Shown here: positions 51,747 through 60,723 of the stretch, one piece after another | Layout of the letters: every line of letters begins with the position of its first letter | Numbering within the stretch: position 1 is the stretch's first letter | Source of the DNA: Monomorium pharaonis | Lineage: Eukaryota > Arthropoda > Insecta > Hymenoptera > Formicidae | Length of the DNA stretch: 64,000 nt | Direction: 5' to 3' | NCBI RefSeq assembly: GCF_013373865.1 | Contig: NC_050472.1 | Coordinates: 24,266,292-24,330,291 of the forward strand | Notes under the pieces: model-generated | What the model saw: the letters and a program-made list of their open reading frames with translations, nothing else | Told to the model about the DNA's origin: nothing | Database searches by the model: none | Position numbers and translations under genes: made by a program

Positions 51747-52703
51747 ATGCCTGTTGAACGTTCTCCTGTGTCTTCTCCTGGGACATCGACTGAACAACCT
51801 CAAGAACATCTGCTTCTGGAAACGAAGGATCAACATGATGTTAACCGGACTCTCTTTTCTGATCAACATTCATCAGCTATACGAGGTGACACCCAAGAAA
51901 TTCACTCGAATGAATTCCGTCTTTTGAAATTGCCATCTTTTTGGCATAAACAACCGAAACTTTGGTTTGCTCAATTGGAAAGTGAATTTTTAATATATAG
52001 AATTCGTTCTGATGATGTTAAATATAATTCGGTTATACGTCACCTTGATGAACAAGCTTTAGTAGCTGTTGCTGAGATCGTTGAAAATCCTCCAGAGCGA
52101 GATAAATATCTTTATTTAAAAAATGTACTTATAAATCGATTTTCTGATTCTGAGGAGAAAAGGTTACGTCAATTATTAGCTGGAATTGAATTAAATGATA
52201 AAAAGCCGACGGAATTGCTTCGAGAACTTAAACAATTAGCTGGAAATGCTATTTCTGAGAATATTCTCCATTCGATCTGGCTTCAAAGATTACCTCTTAG
52301 AGTTCAAGCTACTTTAGCTGTTGTTGATGAAGCTCCTTTAATCAAGCTTGCTGAATTAGCTGATAAAATTTTGGAGAGAGATTCGGGCTTACAAATTGCC
52401 GCTGTAACTTCTACACCTGAATCTGGTTCCTCTAGTTTAGCTGATTTGGAGCGTAGAATTTCCGCTTTAGAAGTTAAACGCTATAGAAGCAGATCGAGAT
52501 CTAGATTTAATTATAACAAGAGATTTAGATCAAATTCTCGGAATAAGTATTTCAAGAATGATAAATCTGATAAATCTGATAAATCTGATAAATCTGATAA
52601 AGTGCCTACTTGTTTTTATCATAAGAAATTTGGTGATAAAGCTCAAAAATGTACAATACCTTGTGCTATGTCTAAAGCTTTTACTGCAAATCCGGAAAAC
52701 TGA
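51747..52703 (+). CDS. gag: Gag polyprotein, copy 1
   Basis: Structural protein that packages element RNA into virus-like particles in the cytoplasm. The ATG at 51747 gives 318 residues. The N-terminal half has the hydrophobic/aromatic retrotransposon capsid pattern (LPSFWHKQPKLWFAQLE), and the middle is helical (LRQLLAGIELNDKKPTELLR). The C-terminal part has an Arg/Ser-rich nucleic-acid-binding stretch, four DKS repeats, and a single zinc knuckle Cys-X2-His-X9-Cys-X3-Cys, the CHCC form rather than the usual CCHC. The frame ends with TGA at 52701-52703, overlapping the pol frame. Confidence 0.95.
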   Translation: MPVERSPVSSPGTSTEQPQEHLLLETKDQHDVNRTLFSDQHSSAIRGDTQEIHSNEFRLLKLPSFWHKQPKLWFAQLESEFLIYRIRSDDVKYNSVIRHLDEQALVAVAEIVENPPERDKYLYLKNVLINRFSDSEEKRLRQLLAGIELNDKKPTELLRELKQLAGNAISENILHSIWLQRLPLRVQATLAVVDEAPLIKLAELADKILERDSGLQIAAVTSTPESGSSSLADLERRISALEVKRYRSRSRSRFNYNKRFRSNSRNKYFKNDKSDKSDKSDKSDKVPTCFYHKKFGDKAQKCTIPCAMSKAFTANPEN

Positions 52704-55700
52704 TTTTGCCGTTGAGTCATGAGGCAGATTGTGACGGTTTACCTTGTAGTCGCCTCATTGTTACTGATAAAACTTCATTACTCAATTTTCTTGTCGATAC
52801 CGGAGCTGACATTTCATTGATTCCTAAAAGATTAGCTCAGTTTTCTCAATCTTCTTCATCTTTTAAACTGTTTGCTGCTAATGGATCCAGGATTAATACC
52901 TATGGAGTTAAAACCTTAGTTTTAAATCTTGGACTGCGCAGAAATTTTAAATGGAAATTTTGTGTCGCGGATATTCAACGTCCTATTTTAGGAGCTGACT
53001 TTTTGAGTCATTACGGGATTTTAATCGACATCAAGAATAAAAAACTTTTAGACAGTGTTACTGGATTGTCATTTAAAGGGAAACTGTCTAATGTTAATCA
53101 CTTGTCGATTTGCACTACTTCTCCTGACTCACCTTACCATAAAATCCTTGCAAGATTTCCTGAATTAACGCATTTTGCACCTTTGACTTCCAACAAGTTA
53201 CATCAAGTTGAACATCATATTGTTACAAGAGGACCTCCTATTTCTGTTACTCCACGAAGACTTTCTCCTGAGAAGCTTAAATTTGCTCGTGAAGAATTTA
53301 ACCTTATGATTGAGCAAGGTATTTGTAGGCCTTCTAGTAGCTGTTGGTCTTCTCCACTGCACATGGTCCCTAAAAATGATAATTCCTGGAGACTTTGTGG
53401 AGATTATCGTGCTCTTAATGCTATTACTGTTCCTGACCGTTACCCTCTCCCACATATTCAAGATTTAACAATGGGATTACATGGTAAGAATATATTTTCT
53501 AAAATTGACTTGGTCAAGGCTTATTATCAAGTTCCTGTTGCTGCTGAAGATATACCTAAGACGGCTGTAACCACTCCTTTCGGTCTTTTTGAATTTCTTG
53601 TCATGCCTTTCGGACTATGTAATGCTGCTCAGACTTTTCAACGTCTTATGAATATTATTCTTGCTGGCTTAGACTTCTGTTTTTGCTATTTAGATGACAT
53701 TTTAATAGCCTCTAATAATGTTGAAGAACACTTTGAACATCTTGAAATTCTTTTCTCTCGTCTTAAACAGTTTGGTATGACTATTAATTTATCAAAAAGT
53801 CTTTTTGGCCAGTCTGAAATTTCCTTTCTTGGCTTTTTAATTTCTAATCAAGGAATCAAGCCTACAACAGAGAAAATTAAAGCTATTATTGATTTTAAAA
53901 AGCCTAAAACATTTCTAGACTTACGAAGATTTTTAGGAGTCATTAATTTCTATCGCCGGTGTTTAAAAGATGCTGCTAAACATCAAGCTATTTTGACAGA
54001 TTATTTAAAGGACAGTAAGAAGCGTGATAGAAGACTAATTATTTGGACACCTGAAGCGGAGGAAGCTTTTCGTTTTTGTAAAGAAGAACTTACCAAGATT
54101 ACTACTTTGACTCATCCTGTTCCTGCAGTTCCTCTTATTCTTTCTTGTGATGCTTCTGATTTTGCTATTGGAGCGGCCTTGGAACAAATTATTGATGGGA
54201 TTTCCAAACCGATTGCCTTTTTCTCTAAAAAATTAAATGATACTCAATGTAATTATAGCACTTATGATAGAGAGCTTCTTAGTATTTATTCTGCTATTAA
54301 ACATTTCAGATATCTTCTTGAAGGACGTGAATTTATTATTCAAACAGATCATAAACCTTTAATATTTGCCTTTCATCAGAAGATGGATAAAGCTTCTCCT
54401 CGGCAAATTCGTCAACTGGATTTTATTGCACAATTTTCCACTGACATCAGACATATTTCTGGAAGAGATAATATTGTTGCTGATTTATTTTCAAGAATTA
54501 ATGCTATTTCTTTGCCTGTCATTGTTTCTCTTGAAGATCTTGCTAACTGTCAAAAGGAAGATGAAGAACTTAAATCTCTTTTTAACAATTCTTCTCTTAA
54601 GCTACAAAAATTAATTCTTACTGGTTCAATTTCACCTATATTTTGTGATTGTTCCACTGAGAATATTCGTCCTTATGTTCCTTTACGTTTACGAAGAAGA
54701 ATTTTTGATATTGTTCACGGTTTGGCTCATCCTAGTGGTAGAGCGACTTTAAAACAAATTCAACAAAAATTTGTTTGGCCTTCAATTAAAAAAGACATTA
54801 AAGAATGGTCAAGATCTTGTCTTTCTTGTCAGCGTTCCAAGATTTCAAGACATAACAAAAATTTACCTGTCAAGATTTCTGTTCCAGATCAACGTTTTCA
54901 ACATATACATCTTGATTTAATTGGACCTCTTCCTGTCTGTCAAGGTTTTCGGTATTGTCTTACTATGATTGATCGGTTCTCCAGATGGCCTGAAGCTGTT
55001 CCTTTATCTGAAGTCACTGCTGATATTGTTTCTACGGCCTTTTATTCACACTGGGTTGCAAGATACGGTGCTCCATTTACAGTCACTACGGACCAAGGTC
55101 CTCAATTTGAAGCTGCTTTATTTAAAGCTCTTACTAATCTTATTGGCTGTGAGCGTGTCAGAACTTCTGCTTATCATCCTGCTTCTAATGGAATTCTGGA
55201 AAGATGGCATCGTACCTTGAAGAGTGCTATCATGTGTCATGCTAAGAATAATTGGATTGAAGTTTTACCCTCCGTTTTACTTGGACTTCGGACTTGTTTT
55301 AAAGAAGATTTACAAGCTTCTCCTGCTGAAATGCTTTATGGATCTACTCTTCGTTTACCTGGAGAATTTTTCATTGATGAAGATTTGCCTGCGGATCCTG
55401 AAATTTTTATTGAAAAACATAGAGAACATATGAGATTGATTAAATCCAGACCTACTGCTCATCATTGTAAAACTACTCCTTTTCATCATCCTGCTTTGTC
55501 TGATTGTTCTCATGTTTGGCTCAGAGAAGATTGTTTAAAGAAATCACTTCAACCACCTTATTCTGGCCCTTTTCGTGTTGTTAAACGTGTTAATGAATAC
55601 CTTTTTACTATTGATATTGCAGGTAAAATTGTTAACGTCTCCACGGAACGTCTCAAACCAGCCTTTTTACCCAAGGAAATTCCTCTGGATCATCTTGCTG

Positions 55701-55798
55701 TTTCTTTTCCTGCCACTTCATCCATTCCTTCAGTTTTGCCTTCTCGACCTTTAAGAACATACTGTGGTCCCAAGAAGAAAGTTCGTTTCGCAACGTAG
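52676..55798 (+). CDS. pol: Pol polyprotein, copy 1 (protease, RT, RNase H, integrase)
   Basis: Replication enzymes of the element. The frame is -1 relative to gag and opens at 52676 after a TAA, overlapping gag by about 28 bases; it has no ATG near its start, so expression by -1 frameshifting is likely. Counting from TTG at 52706 (1030 codons): aspartic protease motif LVDTGADISLIP near residue 31; reverse transcriptase with MPFGLCNA and YLDD near 328; RNase H with SCDASDFAIGAALEQ; integrase with an HHCC zinc finger (HGLAHPSGR ... CLSCQRSK) and a DDE core (HLDLIGPLP, TTDQGPQFEA, SNGILERWHR). No stops or frameshifts. Confidence 0.95.
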   Translation, partial: SFYCKSGKLILPLSHEADCDGLPCSRLIVTDKTSLLNFLVDTGADISLIPKRLAQFSQSSSSFKLFAANGSRINTYGVKTLVLNLGLRRNFKWKFCVADIQRPILGADFLSHYGILIDIKNKKLLDSVTGLSFKGKLSNVNHLSICTTSPDSPYHKILARFPELTHFAPLTSNKLHQVEHHIVTRGPPISVTPRRLSPEKLKFAREEFNLMIEQGICRPSSSCWSSPLHMVPKNDNSWRLCGDYRALNAITVPDRYPLPHIQDLTMGLHGKNIFSKIDLVKAYYQVPVAAEDIPKTAVTTPFGLFEFLVMPFGLCNAAQTFQRLMNIILAGLDFCFCYLDDILIASNNVEEHFEHLEILFSRLKQFGMTINLSKSLFGQSEISFLGFLISNQGIKPTTEKIKAIIDFKKPKTFLDLRRFLGVINFYRRCLKDAAKHQAILTDYLKDSKKRDRRLIIWTPEAEEAFRFCKEELTKITTLTHPVPAVPLILSCDASDFAIGAALEQIIDGISKPIAFFSKKLNDTQCNYSTYDRELLSIYSAIKHFRYLLEGREFIIQTDHKPLIFAFHQKMDKASPRQIRQLDFIAQFSTDIRHISGRDNIVADLFSRINAISLPVIVSLEDLANCQKEDEELKSLFNNSSLKLQKLILTGSISPIFCDCSTENIRPYVPLRLRRRIFDIVHGLAHPSGRATLKQIQQKFVWPSIKKDIKEWSRSCLSCQRSKISRHNKNLPVKISVPDQRFQHIHLDLIGPLPVCQGFRYCLTMIDRFSRWPEAVPLSEVTADIVSTAFYSHWVARYGAPFTVTTDQGPQFEAALFKALTNLIGCERVRTSAYHPASNGILERWHRTLKSAIMCHAKNNWIEVLPSVLLGLRTCFKEDLQASPAEMLYGSTLRLPGEFFIDEDLPADPEIFIEKHREHMRLIKSRPTAHHCKTTPFHHPALSDCSHVWLREDCLKKSLQPPYSGPFRVVKRVNEYLFTIDIAGKIVNVSTERLKPAFLPKEIPLDHLAVSFPATSSIPSVLPSRPLRTYCGPKKKVRFAT
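52694..52703 (+). promoter_or_regulatory. Candidate gag-pol -1 frameshift site
   Basis: GGAAAAC immediately precedes the gag TGA. Gag is read GAA-AAC-TGA, and slipping back one base enters the pol frame as GGA-AAA-CTG. It is not the canonical X-XXY-YYZ heptamer (the first three bases are not identical), so the exact slip site is tentative. The overlap of 52676-52703 bounds where slippage must occur. The second copy has the same arrangement at 57355-57364. Confidence 0.45.
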
Positions 55799-55807
55799 AA
55801 CGTCGCT

Positions 55808-55817
55808 GGGGAGGGAG
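55808..55817 (+). other. Polypurine tract, copy 1
   Basis: GGGGAGGGAG lies three bases before the 3' LTR, serving as plus-strand DNA primer. The same tract occurs in copy 2 at 60469-60478. Confidence 0.85.
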
Positions 55818-55820
55818 TAC

Positions 55821-56057
55821 TGTGGCAGCCCTTGCGATTTATTCCCCATTTTTAGTTATTTTCTAGTTTCTTTATTTATTTGTTATCAAACTAATTTCAA
55901 GCAATTTATGTTTCTTAGATACTAAAAAAAAGGAATGTTGTTTATTAAAAAAAGAAATTATTTATTCTTTTGTAAGCTTGATATTAGTAAACACGTATAA
56001 CTTTACAAAGTCTATTTATTTCATAAGTATAAGATAAATTAGGGAAATCATTCCCAT
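55821..56057 (+). repeat. LTR, copy 1, 3'
   Basis: Apparently identical to the 5' LTR at 51402, followed directly by ACGTT and then the 5' LTR of the second element. Confidence 0.95.
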
Positions 56058-56062
56058 ACGTT
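56058..56062. repeat. Single TSD copy between the two elements
   Basis: ACGTT is the only sequence separating the 3' LTR of copy 1 from the 5' LTR of copy 2. It equals both outer flanks, making the repeat unit exactly element plus TSD (4661 bases). Confidence 0.9.
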
Positions 56063-56299
56063 TGTGGCAGCCCTTGCGATTTATTCCCCATTTTTAGTTA
56101 TTTTCTAGTTTCTTTATTTATTTGTTATCAAACTAATTTCAAGCAATTTATGTTTCTTAGATACTAAAAAAAAGGAATGTTGTTTATTAAAAAAAGAAAT
56201 TATTTATTCTTTTGTAAGCTTGATATTAGTAAACACGTATAACTTTACAAAGTCTATTTATTTCATAAGTATAAGATAAATTAGGGAAATCATTCCCAT
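56063..56299 (+). repeat. LTR, copy 2, 5'
   Basis: 237 bases, apparently identical to the other three LTRs. Confidence 0.95.
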
Positions 56300-56407
56300 A
56301 ACTGGTGACCCCGACGTGATAGAAAAGACAAGCCTGTCAAAGAATCGAGTTTACGTTTTGGCTCTCCTGACGATTGTCGTGCACGAAATTTGAAATCTTT
56401 CTTCGAG

Positions 56408-57364
56408 ATGCCTGTTGAACGTTCTCCTGTGTCTTCTCCTGGGACATCGACTGAACAACCTCAAGAACATCTGCTTCTGGAAACGAAGGATCAACATGAT
56501 GTTAACCGGACTCTCTTTTCTGATCAACATTCATCAGCTATACGAGGTGACACCCAAGAAATTCACTCGAATGAATTCCGTCTTTTGAAATTGCCATCTT
56601 TTTGGCATAAACAACCGAAACTTTGGTTTGCTCAATTGGAAAGTGAATTTTTAATATATAGAATTCGTTCTGATGATGTTAAATATAATTCGGTTATACG
56701 TCACCTTGATGAACAAGCTTTAGTAGCTGTTGCTGAGATCGTTGAAAATCCTCCAGAGCGAGATAAATATCTTTATTTAAAAAATGTACTTATAAATCGA
56801 TTTTCTGATTCTGAGGAGAAAAGGTTACGTCAATTATTAGCTGGAATTGAATTAAATGATAAAAAGCCGACGGAATTGCTTCGAGAACTTAAACAATTAG
56901 CTGGAAATGCTATTTCTGAGAATATTCTCCATTCGATCTGGCTTCAAAGATTACCTCTTAGAGTTCAAGCTACTTTAGCTGTTGTTGATGAAGCTCCTTT
57001 AATCAAGCTTGCTGAATTAGCTGATAAAATTTTGGAGAGAGATTCGGGCTTACAAATTGCCGCTGTAACTTCTACACCTGAATCTGGTTCCTCTAGTTTA
57101 GCTGATTTGGAGCGTAGAATTTCCGCTTTAGAAGTTAAACGCTATAGAAGCAGATCGAGATCTAGATTTAATTATAACAAGAGATTTAGATCAAATTCTC
57201 GGAATAAGTATTTCAAGAATGATAAATCTGATAAATCTGATAAATCTGATAAATCTGATAAAGTGCCTACTTGTTTTTATCATAAGAAATTTGGTGATAA
57301 AGCTCAAAAATGTACAATACCTTGTGCTATGTCTAAAGCTTTTACTGCAAATCCGGAAAACTGA
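56408..57364 (+). CDS. gag: Gag polyprotein, copy 2
   Basis: Same 318-residue capsid/nucleocapsid protein as in copy 1, with the same CHCC zinc knuckle and four DKS repeats. The start was chosen as the first ATG in frame after the leader. Nothing disrupts it. Confidence 0.95.
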   Translation: MPVERSPVSSPGTSTEQPQEHLLLETKDQHDVNRTLFSDQHSSAIRGDTQEIHSNEFRLLKLPSFWHKQPKLWFAQLESEFLIYRIRSDDVKYNSVIRHLDEQALVAVAEIVENPPERDKYLYLKNVLINRFSDSEEKRLRQLLAGIELNDKKPTELLRELKQLAGNAISENILHSIWLQRLPLRVQATLAVVDEAPLIKLAELADKILERDSGLQIAAVTSTPESGSSSLADLERRISALEVKRYRSRSRSRFNYNKRFRSNSRNKYFKNDKSDKSDKSDKSDKVPTCFYHKKFGDKAQKCTIPCAMSKAFTANPEN

Positions 57365-60300
57365 TTTTGCCGTTGAGTCATGAGGCAGATTGTGACGGTT
57401 TACCTTGTAGTCGCCTCATTGTTACTGATAAAACTTCATTACTCAATTTTCTTGTCGATACCGGAGCTGACATTTCATTGATTCCTAAAAGATTAGCTCA
57501 GTTTTCTCAATCTTCTTCATCTTTTAAACTGTTTGCTGCTAATGGATCCAGGATTAATACCTATGGAGTTAAAACCTTAGTTTTAAATCTTGGACTGCGC
57601 AGAAATTTTAAATGGAAATTTTGTGTCGCGGATATTCAACGTCCTATTTTAGGAGCTGACTTTTTGAGTCATTACGGGATTTTAATCGACATCAAGAATA
57701 AAAAACTTTTAGACAGTGTTACTGGATTGTCATTTAAAGGGAAACTGTCTAATGTTAATCACTTGTCGATTTGCACTACTTCTCCTGACTCACCTTACCA
57801 TAAAATCCTTGCAAGATTTCCTGAATTAACGCATTTTGCACCTTTGACTTCCAACAAGTTACATCAAGTTGAACATCATATTGTTACAAGAGGACCTCCT
57901 ATTTCTGTTACTCCACGAAGACTTTCTCCTGAGAAGCTTAAATTTGCTCGTGAAGAATTTAACCTTATGATTGAGCAAGGTATTTGTAGGCCTTCTAGTA
58001 GCTGTTGGTCTTCTCCACTGCACATGGTCCCTAAAAATGATAATTCCTGGAGACTTTGTGGAGATTATCGTGCTCTTAATGCTATTACTGTTCCTGACCG
58101 TTACCCTCTCCCACATATTCAAGATTTAACAATGGGATTACATGGTAAGAATATATTTTCTAAAATTGACTTGGTCAAGGCTTATTATCAAGTTCCTGTT
58201 GCTGCTGAAGATATACCTAAGACGGCTGTAACCACTCCTTTCGGTCTTTTTGAATTTCTTGTCATGCCTTTCGGACTATGTAATGCTGCTCAGACTTTTC
58301 AACGTCTTATGAATATTATTCTTGCTGGCTTAGACTTCTGTTTTTGCTATTTAGATGACATTTTAATAGCCTCTAATAATGTTGAAGAACACTTTGAACA
58401 TCTTGAAATTCTTTTCTCTCGTCTTAAACAGTTTGGTATGACTATTAATTTATCAAAAAGTCTTTTTGGCCAGTCTGAAATTTCCTTTCTTGGCTTTTTA
58501 ATTTCTAATCAAGGAATCAAGCCTACAACAGAGAAAATTAAAGCTATTATTGATTTTAAAAAGCCTAAAACATTTCTAGACTTACGAAGATTTTTAGGAG
58601 TCATTAATTTCTATCGCCGGTGTTTAAAAGATGCTGCTAAACATCAAGCTATTTTGACAGATTATTTAAAGGACAGTAAGAAGCGTGATAGAAGACTAAT
58701 TATTTGGACACCTGAAGCGGAGGAAGCTTTTCGTTTTTGTAAAGAAGAACTTACCAAGATTACTACTTTGACTCATCCTGTTCCTGCAGTTCCTCTTATT
58801 CTTTCTTGTGATGCTTCTGATTTTGCTATTGGAGCGGCCTTGGAACAAATTATTGATGGGATTTCCAAACCGATTGCCTTTTTCTCTAAAAAATTAAATG
58901 ATACTCAATGTAATTATAGCACTTATGATAGAGAGCTTCTTAGTATTTATTCTGCTATTAAACATTTCAGATATCTTCTTGAAGGACGTGAATTTATTAT
59001 TCAAACAGATCATAAACCTTTAATATTTGCCTTTCATCAGAAGATGGATAAAGCTTCTCCTCGGCAAATTCGTCAACTGGATTTTATTGCACAATTTTCC
59101 ACTGACATCAGACATATTTCTGGAAGAGATAATATTGTTGCTGATTTATTTTCAAGAATTAATGCTATTTCTTTGCCTGTCATTGTTTCTCTTGAAGATC
59201 TTGCTAACTGTCAAAAGGAAGATGAAGAACTTAAATCTCTTTTTAACAATTCTTCTCTTAAGCTACAAAAATTAATTCTTACTGGTTCAATTTCACCTAT
59301 ATTTTGTGATTGTTCCACTGAGAATATTCGTCCTTATGTTCCTTTACGTTTACGAAGAAGAATTTTTGATATTGTTCACGGTTTGGCTCATCCTAGTGGT
59401 AGAGCGACTTTAAAACAAATTCAACAAAAATTTGTTTGGCCTTCAATTAAAAAAGACATTAAAGAATGGTCAAGATCTTGTCTTTCTTGTCAGCGTTCCA
59501 AGATTTCAAGACATAACAAAAATTTACCTGTCAAGATTTCTGTTCCAGATCAACGTTTTCAACATATACATCTTGATTTAATTGGACCTCTTCCTGTCTG
59601 TCAAGGTTTTCGGTATTGTCTTACTATGATTGATCGGTTCTCCAGATGGCCTGAAGCTGTTCCTTTATCTGAAGTCACTGCTGATATTGTTTCTACGGCC
59701 TTTTATTCACACTGGGTTGCAAGATACGGTGCTCCATTTACAGTCACTACGGACCAAGGTCCTCAATTTGAAGCTGCTTTATTTAAAGCTCTTACTAATC
59801 TTATTGGCTGTGAGCGTGTCAGAACTTCTGCTTATCATCCTGCTTCTAATGGAATTCTGGAAAGATGGCATCGTACCTTGAAGAGTGCTATCATGTGTCA
59901 TGCTAAGAATAATTGGATTGAAGTTTTACCCTCCGTTTTACTTGGACTTCGGACTTGTTTTAAAGAAGATTTACAAGCTTCTCCTGCTGAAATGCTTTAT
60001 GGATCTACTCTTCGTTTACCTGGAGAATTTTTCATTGATGAAGATTTGCCTGCGGATCCTGAAATTTTTATTGAAAAACATAGAGAACATATGAGATTGA
60101 TTAAATCCAGACCTACTGCTCATCATTGTAAAACTACTCCTTTTCATCATCCTGCTTTGTCTGATTGTTCTCATGTTTGGCTCAGAGAAGATTGTTTAAA
60201 GAAATCACTTCAACCACCTTATTCTGGCCCTTTTCGTGTTGTTAAACGTGTTAATGAATACCTTTTTACTATTGATATTGCAGGTAAAATTGTTAACGTC

Positions 60301-60459
60301 TCCACGGAACGTCTCAAACCAGCCTTTTTACCCAAGGAAATTCCTCTGGATCATCTTGCTGTTTCTTTTCCTGCCACTTCATCCATTCCTTCAGTTTTGC
60401 CTTCTCGACCTTTAAGAACATACTGTGGTCCCAAGAAGAAAGTTCGTTTCGCAACGTAG
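57337..60459 (+). CDS. pol: Pol polyprotein, copy 2
   Basis: Same frame arrangement and domains as in copy 1 (protease DTGAD, RT YLDD, RNase H, integrase HHCC and DDE), in the -1 frame relative to gag. The predicted protein is identical to copy 1 along its whole length, with no stop or frameshift, which implies a very recent duplication or insertion. Confidence 0.95.
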   Translation, partial: SFYCKSGKLILPLSHEADCDGLPCSRLIVTDKTSLLNFLVDTGADISLIPKRLAQFSQSSSSFKLFAANGSRINTYGVKTLVLNLGLRRNFKWKFCVADIQRPILGADFLSHYGILIDIKNKKLLDSVTGLSFKGKLSNVNHLSICTTSPDSPYHKILARFPELTHFAPLTSNKLHQVEHHIVTRGPPISVTPRRLSPEKLKFAREEFNLMIEQGICRPSSSCWSSPLHMVPKNDNSWRLCGDYRALNAITVPDRYPLPHIQDLTMGLHGKNIFSKIDLVKAYYQVPVAAEDIPKTAVTTPFGLFEFLVMPFGLCNAAQTFQRLMNIILAGLDFCFCYLDDILIASNNVEEHFEHLEILFSRLKQFGMTINLSKSLFGQSEISFLGFLISNQGIKPTTEKIKAIIDFKKPKTFLDLRRFLGVINFYRRCLKDAAKHQAILTDYLKDSKKRDRRLIIWTPEAEEAFRFCKEELTKITTLTHPVPAVPLILSCDASDFAIGAALEQIIDGISKPIAFFSKKLNDTQCNYSTYDRELLSIYSAIKHFRYLLEGREFIIQTDHKPLIFAFHQKMDKASPRQIRQLDFIAQFSTDIRHISGRDNIVADLFSRINAISLPVIVSLEDLANCQKEDEELKSLFNNSSLKLQKLILTGSISPIFCDCSTENIRPYVPLRLRRRIFDIVHGLAHPSGRATLKQIQQKFVWPSIKKDIKEWSRSCLSCQRSKISRHNKNLPVKISVPDQRFQHIHLDLIGPLPVCQGFRYCLTMIDRFSRWPEAVPLSEVTADIVSTAFYSHWVARYGAPFTVTTDQGPQFEAALFKALTNLIGCERVRTSAYHPASNGILERWHRTLKSAIMCHAKNNWIEVLPSVLLGLRTCFKEDLQASPAEMLYGSTLRLPGEFFIDEDLPADPEIFIEKHREHMRLIKSRPTAHHCKTTPFHHPALSDCSHVWLREDCLKKSLQPPYSGPFRVVKRVNEYLFTIDIAGKIVNVSTERLKPAFLPKEIPLDHLAVSFPATSSIPSVLPSRPLRTYCGPKKKVRFAT

Positions 60460-60481
60460 AACGTCGCTGGGGAGGGAGTAC

Positions 60482-60718
60482 TGTGGCAGCCCTTGCGATT
60501 TATTCCCCATTTTTAGTTATTTTCTAGTTTCTTTATTTATTTGTTATCAAACTAATTTCAAGCAATTTATGTTTCTTAGATACTAAAAAAAAGGAATGTT
60601 GTTTATTAAAAAAAGAAATTATTTATTCTTTTGTAAGCTTGATATTAGTAAACACGTATAACTTTACAAAGTCTATTTATTTCATAAGTATAAGATAAAT
60701 TAGGGAAATCATTCCCAT
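60482..60718 (+). repeat. LTR, copy 2, 3'
   Basis: Apparently identical to the other three LTRs, followed by the right ACGTT target duplication (60719-60723) and then unique flank (CGATAGATGTG). Confidence 0.95.
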
Positions 60719-60723
60719 ACGTT

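Larger units (their letters stand above)
51402..56057 (+). mobile_element. Ty3/Gypsy LTR retrotransposon, CsRn1 type, copy 1
   Basis: Complete 4656-base element: LTR 51402-51638, tRNA-Trp primer site at 51642, gag 51747-52703, pol 52676-55798, polypurine tract 55808-55817, LTR 55821-56057. There is no env. The combination of a tRNA-Trp primer site, a CHCC-type Gag zinc knuckle and PR-RT-RNaseH-IN domain order is diagnostic of the CsRn1/Kabuki clade. Both LTRs look identical and both frames are open, so the insertion is very recent and potentially active. Confidence 0.95.
56063..60718 (+). mobile_element. Ty3/Gypsy LTR retrotransposon, CsRn1 type, copy 2
   Basis: Second complete element with the same layout, offset by exactly 4661 bases: LTR 56063-56299, primer site 56303, gag 56408-57364, pol 57337-60459, polypurine tract 60469-60478, LTR 60482-60718. 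The only nucleotide difference I found is in the leader: T at 51687 in copy 1 versus A at 56348 in copy 2. Gag and Pol translate identically. Confidence 0.95.

Noticed and set aside
53198..53461. Minus-strand frame inside pol (also at 57859-58122)
   Set aside because: Antisense shadow of the reverse transcriptase region with no homology.
55799..55820. An env gene, which would make the element an endogenous retrovirus-like errantivirus
   Set aside because: Only about 20 bases separate the pol stop from the 3' LTR, so there is no env.
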